Source: a virus | IMG/VR virus record: IMGVR_UViG_3300009504_000019 | Span: 1 to 33,755 of that record | Strand: one strand, 5' to 3' | Length of the DNA stretch: 33,755 nucleotides | Shown: positions 1 through 7,108 of the stretch, in pieces | Layout: each line of letters starts with the position of its first letter | Numbering within the stretch: position 1 is the first letter of the stretch | Made by a program: the position numbers and the translations under genes | Notes under the pieces: generated by a model | Databases searched by the model: none | Told to the model about the DNA's origin: nothing | The model's input: only the letters and a program-made list of their open reading frames with translations

Positions 1-1
1 G

Positions 2-871
2 CAATTGAACGGTGAAACCATTTCTATTGGAACTACCGGCTACGTCCTTGACGGCAAACACCGACTCGCCGCCTTAGTGCTCGCTGCCCAAGAGTGGCAA
101 CGGAATCCAGAACGGTATCCGTATTGGTCAGAAGAGCCTACGTTGGAAGCCATTTTGATTCTAGGAATTGAAGAGTCCGCCGAAATGGTTAGCACCATAG
201 GCGTCGGCAAGCCCCGGACCCTAGCCGATTCGATCTATGCATCTGGCCTATTTGACGACGTAAAGCGGTCCGAGGCGACCAAACTTAGCCGCATCCTAGA
301 ACATGCTGTGCGTCTGTTGTGGGATCGTACAGGAGCCCGGCAAGATGCCTATAACCCAAGGATCAGCCACTCAGAAGCGTTCTACTTTATTGAACGCCAT
401 CCAACTCTAATCCATTGTATCCGTACAGTCTTTCTGGAAGAAGGGGATCAGGATCGCCGGGTCAGTCGTTGGTTGCCGTTGGGCTATACCGCCGGACTGT
501 TGTATCTGATGTCCACCTGTGACACCAAAATAGAAGCGTATCTAGAGGCCGCCGAGCCTGCCGAATCTTATTTGGGTGATTTGGTAAGCATGGATAAGGC
601 TGAAGAATTCTTAGCCTGTATGGCCGACAAGGGCGAAGAGTTTAAACCATTGCGTCAAGTAATCCAGAAGCTTGAAAACAATGGCAATACCAATCCGGAA
701 GAGCGGATGGTTGCAGTCATCAAAGCCTGGAACCTTTTCTTTCAGGGAAAACCGCTAACGGTCAAAGCCTTGGAAGTGAAAGTAGAAACGGTAGAGGGGC
801 GTCGTCTTTTAGTTGAAGACCCGGTTGTGGGTGGTATTGACCAAGGATCAGATCAAAATGCTGAAGTATGA
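2..871 (+). CDS. ParB/sulfiredoxin-fold protein, N-terminus missing
   Basis: The reading frame is open to the left edge of the window, so the true start lies outside; the first possible start codon (TTG at 5) is probably an internal Leu. Near the visible N-terminus the motif VLDGKHRLAAL matches the conserved dGxHRxxA signature of the ParB N-terminal nuclease domain, which occurs in many phage proteins that are not plasmid partition factors. The remaining roughly 250 residues look alpha-helical and contain no second motif I recognise. The gene overlaps the next start by 14 bases, so it begins a rightward early operon that ends with a helicase. A role in DNA metabolism or in control of early genes is inference. 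Confident about the fold, not about the function. Confidence 0.6.
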   Translation, partial: QLNGETISIGTTGYVLDGKHRLAALVLAAQEWQRNPERYPYWSEEPTLEAILILGIEESAEMVSTIGVGKPRTLADSIYASGLFDDVKRSEATKLSRILEHAVRLLWDRTGARQDAYNPRISHSEAFYFIERHPTLIHCIRTVFLEEGDQDRRVSRWLPLGYTAGLLYLMSTCDTKIEAYLEAAEPAESYLGDLVSMDKAEEFLACMADKGEEFKPLRQVIQKLENNGNTNPEERMVAVIKAWNLFFQGKPLTVKALEVKVETVEGRRLLVEDPVVGGIDQGSDQNAEV

Positions 872-1202
872 AGAACTCCGAAATCGTGAATTAGAACCAT
901 TCCCGCATATGGCAAAGTGGAATTCTTACAATCCGATTCGAATTGAAGAAGGCCTGCCTTATGAGATGTTTATTCACAAAGATGGAATCACGATCTACCT
1001 GTGTGAAGGAATGGACGAATCTACTTGGTACGAAGCTTCTATTAACGGACTGACTATTCAAGCCGGATTGCGGTGGTTGACGTCTGTTAAAGAAACTGTA
1101 ACTCTTGGCAGTCTGTTAGATATTTATCCCATGAAATCCTGGGAGACCGGGCTGTGGGTTCGTTACTTTGAATTCATATTTACTAACCGTGGATACGTGT
1201 GA
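858..1202 (+). CDS. hypothetical protein, 114 aa
   Basis: I do not recognise this protein. The frame is open from 813, but the ATG at 858 is preceded at a good distance by AAGGA (843-847) and overlaps the end of the upstream gene by 14 bases, which suggests translational coupling. The product (MLKYEELRNRELEPF...) has many aromatic and acidic residues, no membrane segment and no Cys cluster. Its stop codon shares a base with the next start (TGATG). It belongs to the small-gene early cluster of the rightward block. Confidence 0.6.
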   Translation: MLKYEELRNRELEPFPHMAKWNSYNPIRIEEGLPYEMFIHKDGITIYLCEGMDESTWYEASINGLTIQAGLRWLTSVKETVTLGSLLDIYPMKSWETGLWVRYFEFIFTNRGYV

Positions 1203-1438
1203 TGCCGAAGCCTGTTAGAGAAGTGAAACGGATTGTGGTCCGTTATCAACTAAAGCGAGTAGACGACCAACTGTGGGCTCAAGCGTTTGACGTTGGCAAC
1301 CAAAGATTCATAGAGGCTGATTTCTTTGGCGATTCATGTTTAGAAGTCCGAGCTGAGTGTACCCGGCGGGTCAATAATTGCTTTACAAATGAAACTACAA
1401 AATATAACAAAAAGGGGCTTGCCACTAAACGGTCATAA
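1202..1438 (+). CDS. hypothetical protein, 78 aa
   Basis: This is a small basic protein of unknown function. The ATG at 1202 overlaps the upstream stop as TGATG; a GTG three bases earlier is also possible. The N-terminal half (KPVREVKRIVVRYQLKRV) is strongly basic, and the middle reads like a short beta-sheet domain (QLWAQAFDVGNQRFIEADFF). It could bind nucleic acid, but nothing shows this directly. It is followed by a 58-base spacer containing two copies of GGTCAG and a T-rich run. Confidence 0.55.
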   Translation: MPKPVREVKRIVVRYQLKRVDDQLWAQAFDVGNQRFIEADFFGDSCLEVRAECTRRVNNCFTNETTKYNKKGLATKRS

Positions 1439-1496
1439 GTTATATTAAGGGGGTCAGGCCGGTTAGTCTGGTCAGTTTGTTTCTAACACAGAGAGA

Positions 1497-1754
1497 ATGA
1501 AAATGCTGGATAGAGCATACACAATCCATCGAGACGATCAACTTACTCATTGCTACAGTGGGTTCAATGCCAACCCTATCGGAGCTTTCTTTGAGTTGCG
1601 AGTTCTTGAGTTTGGTCCTTTCTATTGTACTGAAAAAGAGTTGTCCTTAGCGATCATGGAATTGGTGCGGTATGCCGCCGATCAATATGATCGAGAAGAT
1701 GCGACGGTTCAAGTTTTGCCGCTTCAACCGGCAAGGGACACGATTGAGTTTTGA
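1497..1754 (+). CDS. hypothetical protein, 85 aa
   Basis: This is an unrecognised small protein. The start at 1497 follows a purine-rich GAGAG site; a second in-frame ATG lies at 1503. The sequence (MLDRAYTIHRDDQLTHCY...) is mixed alpha/beta with no transmembrane segment or known motif. It is the fourth gene of the rightward early cluster. Right after its stop there is a run of TTTG repeats (about 1755-1783) leading to the next ribosome binding site. Confidence 0.5.
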   Translation: MKMLDRAYTIHRDDQLTHCYSGFNANPIGAFFELRVLEFGPFYCTEKELSLAIMELVRYAADQYDREDATVQVLPLQPARDTIEF

Positions 1755-1783
1755 GTTTGTTTGTTTGTTTGTTCTGTTTGAAA
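1755..1783 (+). repeat. TTTG tandem repeat in spacer
   Basis: Immediately after the stop of the 85-residue gene the spacer consists of repeated TTTG units (GTTTGTTTGTTTGTTTG, then CTGTTTG). Similar GTTTGTTT strings occur at 1477-1483 and around 2418-2438, each just upstream of a ribosome binding site. The copy number is small, so this is a simple-sequence tract. A role in opening the ribosome binding site is possible. Confidence 0.45.
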
Positions 1784-1800
1784 CCTGTAAGGAGTTTAAA

Positions 1801-2109
1801 ATGGTTGGTCTTCCGAATGAAGTGAAAACACATATGGTCGGGTTGCTTTGCTGTAGCCTGAAAACCCCGGATTACTGTGTGCCCTCTGTCATTCTCTATT
1901 TGGCCTGTGATTGCGACGCGAAAGTTTACAACCTTGTTACCGCATTGTTGAGCTGTGCGGAGTTGGCCGTTGTAACTGAAAACACGATCACCCTGACTCC
2001 ACGTGGAGTAGAGTTGGCTACCGAGTTGGATGCCGTTCGCAAAGAACTTTTGGCTAAGAAAAAAGCTGAAGAGAAAGCCGAAACCTACCCGGCTCCGTCA
2101 GTTAACTAA
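1801..2109 (+). CDS. hypothetical protein, 102 aa, possibly winged-helix-like
   Basis: The frame is open from 1672, but the ATG at 1801 has an excellent Shine-Dalgarno (TAAGGAG, 1788-1794) six bases upstream and avoids a long overlap with the previous gene, so I take it as the start. The middle of the protein (VPSVILYLACDCDAKVYNLVTALLSCAELAVVTENTITLTPRGVELATEL) alternates helices and a short beta wing in the way small winged-helix proteins do. This suggests a DNA-binding or regulatory role, but the similarity is only a pattern. The C-terminus is a Lys/Glu-rich tail. The gene is followed by a two-hairpin element. Confidence 0.55.
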   Translation: MVGLPNEVKTHMVGLLCCSLKTPDYCVPSVILYLACDCDAKVYNLVTALLSCAELAVVTENTITLTPRGVELATELDAVRKELLAKKKAEEKAETYPAPSVN

Positions 2110-2127
2110 GTGCCATGAGGCCGGGGT

Positions 2128-2174
2128 GGAACCGATCCGTTATTCGGTTCCGTTTGGTGGCTACGCAAGCCACT
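2128..2174 (+). promoter_or_regulatory. two adjacent RNA hairpins in an intergenic spacer
   Basis: In the 101-base gap before the 72-residue gene there is a perfect 8-bp inverted repeat, GGAACCGA (2128-2135) with TCGGTTCC (2144-2151) around an 8-base loop. It is followed closely by GTGGC (2157-2161) with GCCAC (2169-2173), extendable by a G-U pair. No U-run follows either stem, so a simple intrinsic terminator is unlikely. A processing site, an attenuator or a protein-binding RNA element fits better. Confidence 0.45.
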
Positions 2175-2210
2175 CAGTTAGAACGTTGTTATTGAGTGTA
2201 GGACGCCAGT

Positions 2211-2429
2211 ATGAAAAGTATCCATCGCTACGATTCGGCATACGCTAAAGGGTTGGCCAACGGTTGGAAACCCAATACTTACCGGATCGTCAGCAAGAAC
2301 GGCGGTTATGCCCTTGAAGAACAGGGCATCAGTATGCCAAACGGTGATTTGATTTGGAAGCAGGTTGCCTGGAGTTGGCAAAAAGAAGACATGGACGCTG
2401 CCTTGAAATTGCGAACCGTGTTTGTTTGA
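2211..2429 (+). CDS. hypothetical protein, 72 aa
   Basis: This is a small protein of unknown function that starts at an ATG preceded by TAGGA. The product (MKSIHRYDSAYAKGLANGWKP...) has the composition of a compact soluble domain with several Trp residues and no Cys. It sits between the two-hairpin element and the helicase gene. Its end is followed by a T-rich spacer and then the helicase ribosome binding site, so it is probably cotranscribed with the helicase. Confidence 0.55.
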   Translation: MKSIHRYDSAYAKGLANGWKPNTYRIVSKNGGYALEEQGISMPNGDLIWKQVAWSWQKEDMDAALKLRTVFV

Positions 2430-2469
2430 GTTGTTTGTTTTTCATTCTCAATGTAAAGAAGAGATAGTC

Positions 2470-4029
2470 ATGACCAGTACACTTTCCCAGCGTCGCAAGC
2501 AATTAAAGAAGACCAGCAACGATCCGGCCCACTTGGTTGTGATTGCTAGGGCTGGAACCGGCAAGACGACCACGTTGGTTGAGGGGCTTAAGATCGTACA
2601 GGGCTTAGAGCCTGCCATTGTGCCGTCCGTTCAGCAAGAGGCCATTTGGTCCGAGTTGGCCAAGTCCAAAGGTGTCGGCTCGGTATGCTTTGCGGCATTC
2701 AATAAGTCTATCCAACTAGAACTTCAGAATCGAGTGCCTAAAGGTGTCCGGGCTGTGACCATGCATGGGCTTGGATTTGGGGCAGTTGGGCAGTCCTTTA
2801 AGCTGAACCGTAAGGATGCCGTGAATGGTTACAAGAGCCACATAATCGTTGAAGAAATCACCGGCAAAGATATCCGTAGTTTGGACATCTTGATGGTTAA
2901 TGCCGTTACTAAGTTGGTCGGGCTGTGTAAAGCCAACTTGACCACCCCGGACTACGACACCCTCATGGAATTGGCCGGTCAATATGATATTGAATTGAAC
3001 GGTTCTTCTTCTGAGATCTTTGAGCTTGTTGAAAAGGTTTTGGACATCTCGAAGAACCAAGTCAATCGCCATGGATTCATTGATTTCAATGATATGATTT
3101 GGTTGCCGGTTATCCATGGCTTGCCTGTGTTCCGTTACGACCTGTTGTTAATTGACGAGGCCCAAGACTTAAACCGTTGTCAACAGGCCTTAGCCCTTAA
3201 AGCCGGTAAGCGGATTGTCCTGTGTGGCGACCCTTGTCAAGCTATCTATGGTTTTGCCGGAGCCGATTCCAAGTCCTTGGATCGCATGCAAGAAGTCTTG
3301 GGTGCAACCGACGAAGGTTGTCAAACGTTGCCGCTAACCGTGACTCGGCGTTGTGGTAAGAAGATTGTAGCTGAGGCTCAAAAGTTGGTACCCGATTTTG
3401 AAGCCCATGAATCCACCGGAGAAGGTAAAGTTTTGACCGTTACCAAGGAAGGCAAAGGGCAGGTGGTTCCGGCTTACCGGGATACGGTAAACGATAAGGA
3501 TATGATTCTATGCCGCACCAATGCCCCTCTAGTTAGCGAGTGTTTCAAACTCATTAGGGCTGGACGCAAAGCCAACATTCAAGGGCGAGACGTTGGCAAA
3601 GGTTTGATCAATATGGTTGAACGTTTCAAAGCCCGTAACATTACGCAACTGTCTGAGAAGTTAGAAGCTTGGTACAACACTGAATTTGAAAAGGAGAACA
3701 AAAAGAAATTCCCTTGTGAGGCCCGTCTTATTGCCGTGTCTGATAAGCGTGATTGTTTAGATTGCTTCATTAAAGAGGCAAAGAACCTGCCCGATGTCAC
3801 CAAACGTATTCAGGAGATTTTCAGCGACGAATCTAAAGGCGGTATCCTGCTCAGCTCTATCCATCAAGCCAAGGGCTTAGAGGCAGAACGGGTCTTCTTT
3901 CTTATGCTTAAAGAGGCACCCATTCCGCATCCAATGGCCAAGACCAGTATGGCCAAAGAGCAAGAGTACAATCTGCTCTACGTTGGTATTACCCGAGCCA
4001 GTAAAGAGCTTGTGTACGTTACCAACTAA
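2470..4029 (+). CDS. superfamily 1 DNA helicase, UvrD/PcrA-like
   Basis: This is an ATP-dependent DNA-unwinding enzyme of superfamily 1A. From the ATG at 2470 the protein is 519 residues. Walker A is RAGTGKTTT at 27-35, the Walker B DEAQ motif (LLIDEAQDLN) lies near 230, motif III is GDPCQAIYGFAGAD near 253, motif V is SIHQAKGLEAERVFF near 461, and motif VI is LLYVGITRAS near 503. These are the expected motifs in the expected order. The protein is shorter than bacterial UvrD (about 720 residues), as is common in phages. The frame opens at 2422, but that start would overlap the previous gene and has a poorer ribosome site. Likely roles are replication or recombination of the phage genome. It is the largest gene of the rightward block. 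Confidence 0.93.
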   Translation: MTSTLSQRRKQLKKTSNDPAHLVVIARAGTGKTTTLVEGLKIVQGLEPAIVPSVQQEAIWSELAKSKGVGSVCFAAFNKSIQLELQNRVPKGVRAVTMHGLGFGAVGQSFKLNRKDAVNGYKSHIIVEEITGKDIRSLDILMVNAVTKLVGLCKANLTTPDYDTLMELAGQYDIELNGSSSEIFELVEKVLDISKNQVNRHGFIDFNDMIWLPVIHGLPVFRYDLLLIDEAQDLNRCQQALALKAGKRIVLCGDPCQAIYGFAGADSKSLDRMQEVLGATDEGCQTLPLTVTRRCGKKIVAEAQKLVPDFEAHESTGEGKVLTVTKEGKGQVVPAYRDTVNDKDMILCRTNAPLVSECFKLIRAGRKANIQGRDVGKGLINMVERFKARNITQLSEKLEAWYNTEFEKENKKKFPCEARLIAVSDKRDCLDCFIKEAKNLPDVTKRIQEIFSDESKGGILLSSIHQAKGLEAERVFFLMLKEAPIPHPMAKTSMAKEQEYNLLYVGITRASKELVYVTN

Positions 4030-4042
4030 TTCTCTCCCACGG

Positions 4043-4113
4043 CTCTCCTAGGTGTCCTTTGGCGGGGTAAATGGCCAACGTGTCGCCTACCTAGTCGGAG
4101 GACCCTAGGAGAG
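4043..4113 (+). promoter_or_regulatory. long imperfect hairpin between helicase and HTH genes
   Basis: CTCTCCTAGGTGTCCT (4043-4058) pairs with AGGACCCTAGGAGAG (4099-4113) with a single bulge. The enclosed 40 bases contain shorter inverted pairs (TTGGC with GCCAA; GGCG with CGCC). Little U-rich sequence follows. It lies in the 124-base gap before the small regulator gene, so it may be a terminator or processing stem for the helicase transcript, or an operator or structured leader for the regulator. Confidence 0.5.
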
Positions 4114-4153
4114 AGTTTATGTCTGTTCTAATTACCCTTTAAAGGCATCAGTT

Positions 4154-4417
4154 ATGACCCCTACACAAAAGAAGCGACTAGAAGAAGAGTTGCGGCAAGA
4201 CACAGTGATTTTGCTTGACATCATTTGGGCTATGTCAGAACAAGAATCTATGGAATCGTTGGCCCAACGTTCTGGCCTTTCGGTGGCAACTTTGTATCGC
4301 TTGTGGGGTGGCATCTGGAGCCGACCCCAATTTCTTACGATCCAGAAATTGGCCTTAGCCGTTGGCCTAGAAATTCGGCTTGCCAAAGACGGTATCCGGG
4401 CTTCATTAGCTGACTAG
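4154..4417 (+). CDS. small helix-turn-helix DNA-binding protein
   Basis: This 87-residue protein contains a likely helix-turn-helix: SMESLAQRSGLSVATLYRLW (about residues 34-53), followed by a third helix rich in hydrophobics (LTIQKLALAVGLEIRL). The arrangement resembles Cro/XRE-type phage regulators. AAAGG precedes the start by about ten bases. It is the last rightward gene, directly before the strong terminator, and is separated from the helicase by a long hairpin that could be its operator. It may control the early or late switch; the target is not known. Confidence 0.65.
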   Translation: MTPTQKKRLEEELRQDTVILLDIIWAMSEQESMESLAQRSGLSVATLYRLWGGIWSRPQFLTIQKLALAVGLEIRLAKDGIRASLAD

Positions 4418-4438
4418 CTTACAGGCACAAATCTAATA

Positions 4439-4469
4439 AGACAGGCTCAGTGATGGGCTTGTCTTTTTT
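4439..4469 (+). terminator. intrinsic terminator of the rightward block, at the convergence point
   Basis: The stem AGACAGGC (4439-4446) pairs with GCTTGTCT (4457-4464) with one G-U wobble around a 10-base loop. It is followed by a T-run (T4464-T4469). This is a classic rho-independent terminator for rightward transcription. The left-running FkbM-like gene ends inside it (stop at 4449-4447). Read leftward the same stem is followed only by TATTAGATTT, so it may work weakly in that direction too. Confidence 0.85.
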
Positions 4470-5097
4470 CGTTTATAGGCGTGAACTCTACATCAAACCT
4501 ATTCAACCTATGGACCTGATACCCTTTTCCTGAAAGAAAGGCTATGAGTAGATTCAGGTAGTCTTGCCGGTCGCCATATTCAATAGTCAAGAATCTGAAG
4601 GTTGTAACGTTCCAGTCGATGCCTTTCAATGCTTCTAACTCTGCCCCTTCAATATCAATAGAAGCGTAGTCAAAGTCGTGGCGTCCAGGTCCTAATAGAT
4701 AGGCCAAGGTTGCCGGGCGAACCTTATAGACGTTTCTTGTTTTGAATTCTTTGGCAAAGTAATCCGCGTTATGAGGCAGTCCAGCAATCCGACTAAGCAG
4801 GTTGTCGCCGTTGCCGGGGTACTCGTATTCGACGTCCTGTGTAGAGCTCCAGACGACGGCTTCTAAGGTTACCGAGTTGGGGCGGTTGCGGTGGCAAGCC
4901 ATAGCTAAGACAGGATTAGCCTCTACCAAAATGCCGGACCACCCAAGCTCTTGTTCTAGGGTTAACGTGTTAGAGGTTTCTATGCCATCGTAGGCACCAA
5001 CTTCAAGAAAGTATCCTGGACCTACAAAGTCTTTCCAGGTCGGTAGAATGCTTTCAATAAAGTATTTATCTTGTTCAATTTGGCTGTGGTATTTCAT
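4447..5097 (-). CDS. FkbM-type SAM-dependent methyltransferase
   Basis: The N-terminus has the FkbM-family layout: SQIEQDKYF, then FLEVGAYDG (30-38, the SAM-binding motif I), then SNTLTLEQELGWSGILVEANP (42-62). Asp-containing YASIDIEGAELEAL later in the protein is also typical. Family members transfer methyl groups to oxygen on sugars or other small molecules, and they are frequent in polysaccharide and glycan clusters. At 216 residues it is a complete, stand-alone domain. Its start overlaps the phosphoribosyltransferase-HAD gene by 4 bases (ATGA). As the last gene of the leftward operon it probably caps or decorates the glycan built by its neighbours; the acceptor is unknown. Confidence 0.85.
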   Translation of the reverse strand: MKYHSQIEQDKYFIESILPTWKDFVGPGYFLEVGAYDGIETSNTLTLEQELGWSGILVEANPVLAMACHRNRPNSVTLEAVVWSSTQDVEYEYPGNGDNLLSRIAGLPHNADYFAKEFKTRNVYKVRPATLAYLLGPGRHDFDYASIDIEGAELEALKGIDWNVTTFRFLTIEYGDRQDYLNLLIAFLSGKGYQVHRLNRFDVEFTPINEKRQAHH

Positions 5098-5996
5098 GGA
5101 ATAAATACTTTCTTAGCGTTGGGGCACATAACAGGGATATTTCCCACCTTAGCAATTTGTGGAGCCTGTCGGGGATCGCTCTCAACATAGAGCTGGAGGT
5201 TGAGTTGTTTGCAGACAGAACCTTTCCATTCACCCATAAGATGTTTTCTACGTTCTGCTAAGGATTCCCATGGACCCATAACTAACTTACGAAATTGAAT
5301 TTTATGGGTAGCTAACCAAGCCTCTGTCTGTGGCCGATACTTTTCTAACCGAGCGGTGATAATGGCCCCGCATACACCACCCCGATATAAGTAGAGCGGT
5401 GGAGTGGTTGTAAGGAATTGTAAATAACGTTCGCCGTCATCGTCTGCTTCACGACTGCAGTCTGGACAGAATAAACCGTCTATATCAAATCCGGTTGGAT
5501 ACTTGCATAATAGATTTGAACCGAACATATGCCACATAAAATAATGAGGCAAAGGTAAATCTATGGCTACAAGATCTACGCTAGAAGCTCCAGTAGGAGT
5601 GGAGTAGACAGCGGCGGTTCCTATGATTCTTGGATCTGGAGTGGCAGAGACTGCTCGTTTAATAGACCAACCGCTGTTGATAGAATCCTCAATGACAACA
5701 ATCTTAGTATGAGGATAGTTGATATAAGAACGGACTCGGCGTCCTCCACCTAACTTGTTGAGTTCGCCTTCGTAGCATTCATAAAGAGGTAGTCCAAGAT
5801 TGGTAGCCACATGACTCGCCGCTAACATGCCACTTCGGGGCACACCTGCGATGGCGTCACATTGTGGCCAACGTTGGGCAATTAATCCGGCGAGCTTAAT
5901 AGAGTCTCTGGCTAGATCTTGGTTATCTAGAATCTGAACTCCATTTAATTGGGTAGCACGAAGACGACGAGGAACAACACGGTTGACAGGAATCAT
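5094..5996 (-). CDS. phosphoribosyltransferase-HAD phosphatase fusion
   Basis: Two domains are visible in 300 residues. Residues about 30-150 form a type I phosphoribosyltransferase with the PRPP loop VIEDSINSG (101-109) and an upstream IAGVPRSGM segment. Residues about 165-300 form a HAD-superfamily phosphatase: motif I FDIDG (D171, D173), motif II Thr in IITAR (T214), and motif IV ESDPRQA (D274). Such pairing suits transfer of a 5-phosphoribosyl group from PRPP followed by removal of the phosphate. That two-step logic is established for ribofuranose in some bacterial polysaccharides and for ribosylation in butirosin biosynthesis. Its position between UDP-galactopyranose mutase and a methyltransferase supports a sugar role. 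Nucleotide salvage is the alternative. It overlaps both neighbours by 4 bases. Confidence 0.75.
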   Translation of the reverse strand: MIPVNRVVPRRLRATQLNGVQILDNQDLARDSIKLAGLIAQRWPQCDAIAGVPRSGMLAASHVATNLGLPLYECYEGELNKLGGGRRVRSYINYPHTKIVVIEDSINSGWSIKRAVSATPDPRIIGTAAVYSTPTGASSVDLVAIDLPLPHYFMWHMFGSNLLCKYPTGFDIDGLFCPDCSREADDDGERYLQFLTTTPPLYLYRGGVCGAIITARLEKYRPQTEAWLATHKIQFRKLVMGPWESLAERRKHLMGEWKGSVCKQLNLQLYVESDPRQAPQIAKVGNIPVMCPNAKKVFIP

Positions 5997-7108
5997 ATTG
6001 AAATCCGGGGGGAAGATTCTACAAACCTAGAACAGAAACCTAATGCTGCCCCAATGGCTTGGTCCATATCATAGTAACGATAATTTCCAAGCCTACCACC
6101 TAGATAAACGTCGTCGTCTGATTCAATCAGAACTCGGTATTTCTTATGAAGAATTAGATTTCGTTTAGTTGCTATGGGATAGAAAGGTTCTAGGCCCCGA
6201 TACCATTGTTGAGGAATTTCCTTAGTGACAATTGTTTTGTCTCTTTGGAGTTTTAAGAAATGGCTGTGCTCTATGCTTCTAGTATGTGAAGTAAGAAGAT
6301 CGCAAGAATTGATAATAGCGTTGCCTTGTAGATTTGAAACGTTGTGCGTTGTATGTTCAAACCTTAAAGAGCGGTATTCCAATTCGCCAAATCTGTAATC
6401 TAAGAATTCATCTGGAGGTCCGGTATAGATGAGATGCCGAGCCCCTTTCTTCCAGGAAGTCTTATCAAATGATTCGTTGAGCTTGATAGTTATCTTTGGG
6501 TGGTACAGCATATTCTCAACCATCGCCGTGTATCCATATAGAGGAACACCTTGGTAGAGGGCTGAGTAGTAGTTGTCGTCGTACGTTAATCGGATTGGTA
6601 TTCTTTTTAGAATTGAGGCCGGTAAGGTTCTTGGTTCACAGCCCCATTGTTTCTTCGTGTACCCATAGATCAAGGTTAGGTAGAGTTCGGGGCCTAAAGT
6701 AGCTAAGGCCCACTCTTCGAGGTTTTGGGGATCTTGGATGTTTAACCTCTCCCGCTTTAGTCGCTCTGTGGCTTCCTGTGGCGTCCGAACGCCCCATAGC
6801 TCGTACAAAGTATGGAGGTTAATGGGGAGAGAGAACAGGCGATTCCTGTAGACTGCTTTAACCCGGTTAACAAAAGGGCTAAAGGTTGCAAATTGGTTAA
6901 CATAGGCCCAAACCTTTTCACTATTGGTATGGAAAACATGGGGACCGTATTCATGGACCTGGATGCCATCCTGATTTGAGGTATGGCAATTTCCGGCAAG
7001 ATGGCTTCGGCGGTCAATAATAAGAACCGATTGTCCGGCCTGAGCTAACTGTTGGGCACACGTAGCTCCGTAGATTCCGGTACCAACAATCATCCAATCA
7101 TATCTCAT
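5993..7108 (-). CDS. glf: UDP-galactopyranose mutase
   Basis: This flavoenzyme interconverts UDP-galactopyranose and UDP-galactofuranose, the donor for galactofuranose in glycans. All family landmarks are present. The FAD-binding GTGIYGA motif is at the N-terminus, followed by VHEYGPHVFHT, the PINLHTLYELWG segment, YGYTKKQWG, the GYTAMVENML helix, GELEYRSLRFE and the C-terminal GRLGNYRYYDMDQAIGAAL. The length (371 residues) is the usual bacterial one, and no key region is missing, so the enzyme is probably active in the cytoplasm. It overlaps its upstream and downstream genes by 4 bases each. The base composition around it is AT-rich compared with the capsid and fibre genes, which hints at separate acquisition. 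Confidence 0.95.
   Translation of the reverse strand: MRYDWMIVGTGIYGATCAQQLAQAGQSVLIIDRRSHLAGNCHTSNQDGIQVHEYGPHVFHTNSEKVWAYVNQFATFSPFVNRVKAVYRNRLFSLPINLHTLYELWGVRTPQEATERLKRERLNIQDPQNLEEWALATLGPELYLTLIYGYTKKQWGCEPRTLPASILKRIPIRLTYDDNYYSALYQGVPLYGYTAMVENMLYHPKITIKLNESFDKTSWKKGARHLIYTGPPDEFLDYRFGELEYRSLRFEHTTHNVSNLQGNAIINSCDLLTSHTRSIEHSHFLKLQRDKTIVTKEIPQQWYRGLEPFYPIATKRNLILHKKYRVLIESDDDVYLGGRLGNYRYYDMDQAIGAALGFCSRFVESSPRISI

Noticed and set aside
2030-2381. Small frames on both strands around the two-hairpin element
   Set aside because: They overlap better-supported genes or the hairpins and have no ribosome sites.
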